Of a stretch of DNA of 43,053 nt, positions 40,528 to 43,053 are shown in pieces. The DNA lies in contig CANJRX010000019.1 in the NCBI GenBank assembly GCA_947476895.1, forward strand, positions 1 to 43,053, written 5' to 3'. The position numbers and the translations under genes are program-made. Below the pieces are notes generated by a model. The model saw nothing but the letters and a program-made list of their open reading frames with translations, did not search any database and was not told the DNA's origin. How positions within the stretch are numbered: the first letter of the stretch is position 1; each line of letters starts with the position of its first letter. The DNA comes from Fidelibacterota bacterium. GTDB lineage: Bacteria; Pseudomonadota; Alphaproteobacteria; Rhodospirillales; Rhodospirillaceae.

Positions 40528-41124
40528 ATGACGAGTCCGAACGCCGTTCCAGCCGCTGAACTAAAAGCCAAACTGCGCCGTGTCGTCATGGCGCGGCGCC
40601 GCGAGACTCATATCGCGCGCAACGCACAGGCGGCGCCCGAACTGGCTAAGCGCCTCGTCACCGAAATCGCGCCTCACGGGAAAACAATAGCCGGCTATAG
40701 GCCTCTGGGTGAGGAGCTGGACTGCCGTCCGGCGCTCGAAGCTCTGCGGGCTGTCGGGGCCACCGTGGCTTTGCCGGTCGTCGCCGGCCAGGGGCAGGTG
40801 TTGATTTTCCGCAATTGGCTGCCTGGCGATACGTTGGAGCCGGGTCCCTTCGGCACGTTCCATCCCACAACGCGGGCGGCGCTCGCAGCCCCCAGCATCC
40901 TCCTTTTGCCGTTGATTGCCTTTGACGGCACCGGCCAGCGTCTGGGATATGGAGCCGGTTATTACGACCGCACGATCTCAGCCTTGCGCCAAAGCGGCCA
41001 GATTCTCGCGGTCGGGATTGCCTATGACGAGCAGGAGGTCGAGACCGTGCCCACCGACCCTCACGATCAAAGAATGGACGCAGTCATTACCGACCGGCGT
41101 ACGTTGTGGTTCAATAAGCCTTAG
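40528..41124 (+). CDS. 5-formyltetrahydrofolate cyclo-ligase
   Basis: 198 residues. ATP-dependent conversion of 5-formyl-THF to 5,10-methenyl-THF. Motifs: LKAKLRRVVMARRRE (N-terminal helix), IAGYRPLGEELDCRPAL (substrate and phosphate region), ILLLPLIAFDGTGQRLGYGAGYYDRTI (the family signature) and VGIAYDEQEVETVPTDPHDQRMDAVITD. The ATG at 40528 has AGGCGG seven bases before it; an in-frame GTG at 40507 is less likely. It follows the 6S RNA candidate, as in many proteobacteria. Confidence 0.93.
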   Translation: MTSPNAVPAAELKAKLRRVVMARRRETHIARNAQAAPELAKRLVTEIAPHGKTIAGYRPLGEELDCRPALEALRAVGATVALPVVAGQGQVLIFRNWLPGDTLEPGPFGTFHPTTRAALAAPSILLLPLIAFDGTGQRLGYGAGYYDRTISALRQSGQILAVGIAYDEQEVETVPTDPHDQRMDAVITDRRTLWFNKP

Positions 41125-41142
41125 CAGGTAGGTTATTTCGAT

Positions 41143-41958
41143 ATGCGTCTTCTGTATTGCGGCGACATCATGGGTCGCCCTGGCCGCGATGCCATTGTCA
41201 CCTACGTGCCGCAGCTGCGCCGCGACTTGAACCTAGACTTTGTCGTGGCCTGCGGTGAGAACGCCGCCCACGGCTTCGGCATCACAGCCGCCATTTGCCA
41301 GACGTTCTATGACGCCGGTGTGGACGTCATCACGCTCGGCAACCACGCCTGGGATCAACGCGAGATCATTTCCTACATTTCCGCCGAACCCAAACTGCTG
41401 CGGCCCATCAATTACCCGCCCGAGGCGCCCGGGCGCGGCATGGGTCTGTTCACCACCGCCAAAGGCAGACGGGTGATCGTGGTTCAGGTCATGTGCCGGC
41501 TTTACATGGACCCGCTCGATGATCCGTTCCGCGCCCTGGAAGGTGTGCTGGAGCAGCATCCGCTGCGCGATGCTGCCGATGCGATCATCGTCGACGTGCA
41601 CGGTGAAGCCACCAGCGAGAAGGGCGCCCTTGGTCATCTGTCCGATGGCCGCGCATCAATGGTGGTGGGCAGCCACTCTCACATTCCCACGGCCGATGCG
41701 CGCATTATGCCGGGGGGTACGGCTTTTCAAACTGACGCGGGTATGTGCGGGCCGTTTGATTCCGTGATCGGCATGAAGAAACACACCGCCACGCAGCGCT
41801 TCGTCACCAAGATGCCGACCGAGCGTCTGGAACCTGCCGATGGCGAGGGCACCCTCTGCGGCCTTTATGTGGAAACCGACGACCGCACAGGTCTCGCCCT
41901 AAAGGCTGAGCCGGTCCGGGTTGGCGGCGTACTGAAGCAGGCGCTGCCCTATCAATAG
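41143..41958 (+). CDS. YmdB-family metallophosphoesterase
   Basis: 271 residues of the TIGR00282 family of dinuclear metal phosphodiesterases; the Bacillus member YmdB hydrolyses 2',3'-cyclic nucleotides and affects motility and biofilm choice. Metal motifs: LYCGDIMGRPGRD, VACGENAAHGFGI, TLGNHAWDQ, VDVHGEATSEK and VVGSHSHIPTADARI. Lies 18 bases after the cyclo-ligase, so it is probably co-transcribed. Its end overlaps the convergent gene at 41952 by seven bases. Confidence 0.92.
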   Translation: MRLLYCGDIMGRPGRDAIVTYVPQLRRDLNLDFVVACGENAAHGFGITAAICQTFYDAGVDVITLGNHAWDQREIISYISAEPKLLRPINYPPEAPGRGMGLFTTAKGRRVIVVQVMCRLYMDPLDDPFRALEGVLEQHPLRDAADAIIVDVHGEATSEKGALGHLSDGRASMVVGSHSHIPTADARIMPGGTAFQTDAGMCGPFDSVIGMKKHTATQRFVTKMPTERLEPADGEGTLCGLYVETDDRTGLALKAEPVRVGGVLKQALPYQ

Positions 41959-42248
41959 CCGGCGGAACGGATGAGGCGTCCGTCTGCGGGCTTCAGGGCT
42001 GGCTTCAAGGTGCGCGCTGGCAAATGCTGCATGCGCAGAATATTCAGACCCAGCGACGTAATCTTCAGCTCATAGCCGCGCGCTGCCGGCTCATAGCTCA
42101 CCAGTTCACGGCTGATCAGTTCCAACGGCGCGCCGGTAAGGCGCAGAACGTTCTGACCTCCCTCCGACAAAGCGCCGAGCAGACTGCGGGCAGGCGACGT
42201 CAACTCATGTACGGATTTGGCACTACTGATCGCGCTCTGCAGAGCCAT
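41952..42248 (-). CDS. Conserved-looking small protein of unknown function
   Basis: 98 residues starting at the ATG at 42248, with a strong GAGGAGG six bases upstream, so translation is credible. Helical N-terminus (LQSAISSAKSVHELTSPARSLL), then a segment that could be a small winged-helix (GQNVLRLTGAPLELISRELVSYEP, YELKITSLGLNILRMQ) and a basic tail. No family was recognised. Cytoplasmic, no signal peptide. Converges with the phosphodiesterase gene and overlaps it by seven bases. Confidence 0.65.
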   Translation of the reverse strand: MALQSAISSAKSVHELTSPARSLLGALSEGGQNVLRLTGAPLELISRELVSYEPAARGYELKITSLGLNILRMQHLPARTLKPALKPADGRLIRSAGY

Positions 42249-42591
42249 GGGCCCTCCTCAAAAAAAACTATAAGGGTGTCAGGTAAAACGAACCCCGCCG
42301 ATCCGTGGGGGGAGACGGATGCGGCGGGGGATCACTTGGTGGCCGGTAGCTGGGGGGAACTAGCACGACCACTAGTGAAATGCTGGAGCGCGAAGTTCGT
42401 TCCCACCTATCGCCGCTTTTTCTTCAAAAAAGCATATTTACGCGAAAAGAGTGCGGCCAGCCGGTGCGCTCGCGTGGAGGTTTATGTCAATGTTGATATT
42501 TGGATATACACGAAATTTAACGAGCAACTGACTTATGCCGATCTCGTTCTGTCTTTGCTGTGTTTTTCACAACAAGCGAAGGACTTTTCTG
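42249..42591. other. 343-base region with a GC-rich hairpin
   Basis: Upstream of two divergent small genes. No convincing gene is seen. It holds the ribosome site of the minus-strand gene at 42248, a strong GC-rich hairpin (42293-42329) and an AT-rich part (about 42420-42560) likely to carry the promoter of the Gln/Asn-rich gene at 42592. Confidence 0.4.
42293..42329. other. GC-rich hairpin, 14 base pairs with one bulge
   Basis: CCCCGCCGATCCGT (42293-42306) pairs with 42315-42329 except for one bulged G; the loop is eight bases and G-rich. It lies 45 bases upstream of the minus-strand gene at 42248 and could be its leader structure. There is no T run on the plus strand; on the minus strand TTCGTTTTA follows. 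Confidence 0.5.
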
Positions 42592-42783
42592 ATGACTCAG
42601 TCAAATAATAAGCAAAGCGGCCAGAAAAATCAGAACCAGCAAAATCAACAAAGCGATCAGCAAAAACAGCAGAATCAGCAAAATCAACAACAGCACGAGG
42701 GTAAAGGTCAGCCAGGCGGCCAGCGCCATCAGGAAGGTCTACCCAATCGCCAAGGTGCGCGCCAAAGCGACCGAAACGATTAG
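42592..42783 (+). CDS. Gln/Asn-rich 63-residue disordered protein
   Basis: The ATG at 42592 has AAGGA about nine bases before it, and a strong terminator at 42804 follows. The sequence is almost only Gln, Asn, Lys, Ser and Gly: a first part with repeated QNQQNQQ units (residues 10-34), then GKGQPGGQRHQEGLPNRQGARQ and a polar end. No Cys, Trp, Phe or Tyr. Such composition means intrinsic disorder, and Q/N-rich stretches can be prion-like or stress-protective. No family was recognised. Its base use (AT-rich, CAGCAAAAT repeats) differs from its neighbours. Confidence 0.7.
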   Translation: MTQSNNKQSGQKNQNQQNQQSDQQKQQNQQNQQQHEGKGQPGGQRHQEGLPNRQGARQSDRND

Positions 42784-42803
42784 ATGGAATGTTGTTGAAA
42801 CAG

Positions 42804-42833
42804 AAAAAGGCGGAACCCCTGTTCCGCCTTTTT
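42804..42833. terminator. Strong bidirectional terminator
   Basis: A 13-base perfect stem (AAAAAGGCGGAAC, 42804-42816, with 42821-42833) and loop CCCT. T runs are present on both strands. It ends the Gln/Asn-rich gene on the plus strand and could end the interrupted minus-strand gene that stops at 42853. Confidence 0.92.
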
Positions 42834-42852
42834 CATTTAATCCTAATATTTG

Positions 42853-42906
42853 TTAGTGGATCGCGGTTGAGGCTTCCATGCCTTCGAAATTCGCGATGAC
42901 CGCGGC
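42853..42906 (-). pseudogene. Possible 3' remnant of a gene cut by the right IS copy
   Basis: On the minus strand, between the IS end (42907) and a TAA at 42855-42853, one frame reads AAVIANFEGMEASTAIH. The stop is 20 bases before a terminator with T run on that strand. This looks like the end of a protein whose start is on the other side of the IS. It is too short to identify. Confidence 0.3.
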
Positions 42907-43053
42907 TGACCTGACGGCTTTTTTTGTACCGGTTGATTTGAGAGAATTGACCCCAACAGGAGGAGCTGAACATGGCGAGACGTGGATTAGGCGCGGAGCA
43001 GATTGTTTCCAAGTTAAGGCAGATCGAGGTGCTGATGGCGCAGGGCAAGTCTG
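42907..43053 (+). mobile_element. 5' end of an IS3-family insertion sequence
   Basis: It begins TGACCTGAC, the inverted match of the left copy's end at 140-148. The IR continues for about 28 bases with a T run and TACCGGT. The orfA gene starts at 42972. Orientation is the same as for the copy at the left edge. The remainder is outside the window. Confidence 0.8.
42972..43053 (+). CDS. IS3-family transposase OrfA, N-terminal fragment
   Basis: The ATG at 42972 is preceded by AGGAGGAGC. It reads MARRGLGAEQIVSKLRQIE and then VLMAQGKS, up to the window end. The pattern EQIVxKLRxxEVLxxQG is the N-terminal helix-turn-helix of IS3-family OrfA (IS2/IS407-type) proteins. Only 27 residues are visible. 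Confidence 0.85.
   Translation, partial: MARRGLGAEQIVSKLRQIEVLMAQGKS

Noticed and set aside
1-43053. Composite transposon made by the two IS copies.
   Set aside because: The interior carries ribosomal, purine, EF-P and division genes typical of a core chromosome, and flanking target bases do not match.
1-43053. tRNA genes, CRISPR arrays or prophage modules.
   Set aside because: No cloverleaf with tRNA features, no spaced direct repeats and no phage structural or integrase genes were seen.

Overview
The window reads as a chromosomal segment of an alphaproteobacterium. It has high GC, frequent GTG and TTG starts, and several lineage-typical genes: a DUF1013/TrcR regulator, two YdcH-type small proteins, a DUF1192 protein, COQ9 next to peptide deformylase, and a zapA / 6S RNA / formyl-THF cyclo-ligase order. 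The genus cannot be fixed from sequence alone. Both ends lie inside an IS3-family element in the same orientation. The left edge is the 3' end of its orfB plus the right inverted repeat (ending at 148). The right edge is the left inverted repeat (starting at 42907) plus the start of orfA. The window therefore looks like a stretch bounded by two IS copies, and each copy has cut a neighbouring gene.

Layout. 149-9342 is mostly housekeeping: a response regulator beheaded by the IS, rpsU, def-COQ9, an exported methyltransferase, a 38-residue basic protein, purE-purK, a degenerate GGDEF protein, two divergent YdcH proteins, trcR, a quinone oxidoreductase, a cloverleaf-like repeat and a DUF1192 protein. 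9448-11557 holds an exported caspase-like protein with a C-terminal SPOR domain, followed by a secreted protein of unknown function. 11662-17229 is a copper cassette: a His/Cys-rich DUF2946 protein, a TonB receptor, an exported beta-propeller with a CxCC motif, a TlpA-like thioredoxin, SCO1 and PCu(A)C. Together these look like outer-membrane copper uptake feeding periplasmic copper delivery to cytochrome oxidase. 17235-21403 contains two paralogous membrane proteins ending in class III cyclase domains. One keeps the catalytic residues and the other has lost them. rpmE follows.

22159-29039 is an iron cassette: an OmpR-type regulator, a sensor kinase, two successive copies of a two-gene membrane unit, a TonB siderophore receptor and a PiuC/YbiX dioxygenase. 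The larger protein of each unit has four helices and four conserved histidines, two of them 13 residues apart in helix 1. That is the spacing of di-heme membrane cytochromes. I infer an uncharacterised membrane cytochrome module, possibly for reducing the imported iron chelate. This is the best candidate for an undescribed system here. An 11-base AATGATAATGA motif lies upstream of the cassette and again just after it, and two related hairpins bracket piuC.

29222-33268 (minus strand) is an OmpA-like secreted protein followed by a MotA/ExbB-like and a MotB/OmpA-like protein. The pair resembles ZorAB in design, but no Zorya effector is present. It is followed by suhB and efp, with epmA divergent. 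36013-37873 is a hybrid sensor kinase broken by an apparent frameshift in its CHASE3 domain. thiE-fba come next on the minus strand. On the plus strand follow a small coiled-coil protein, zapA, a 6S RNA candidate, formyl-THF cyclo-ligase and a YmdB-family phosphodiesterase. The segment closes with a small unknown gene, a Gln/Asn-rich 63-residue protein with a strong terminator, and the second IS copy. No tRNA, rRNA, CRISPR array or prophage was recognised.
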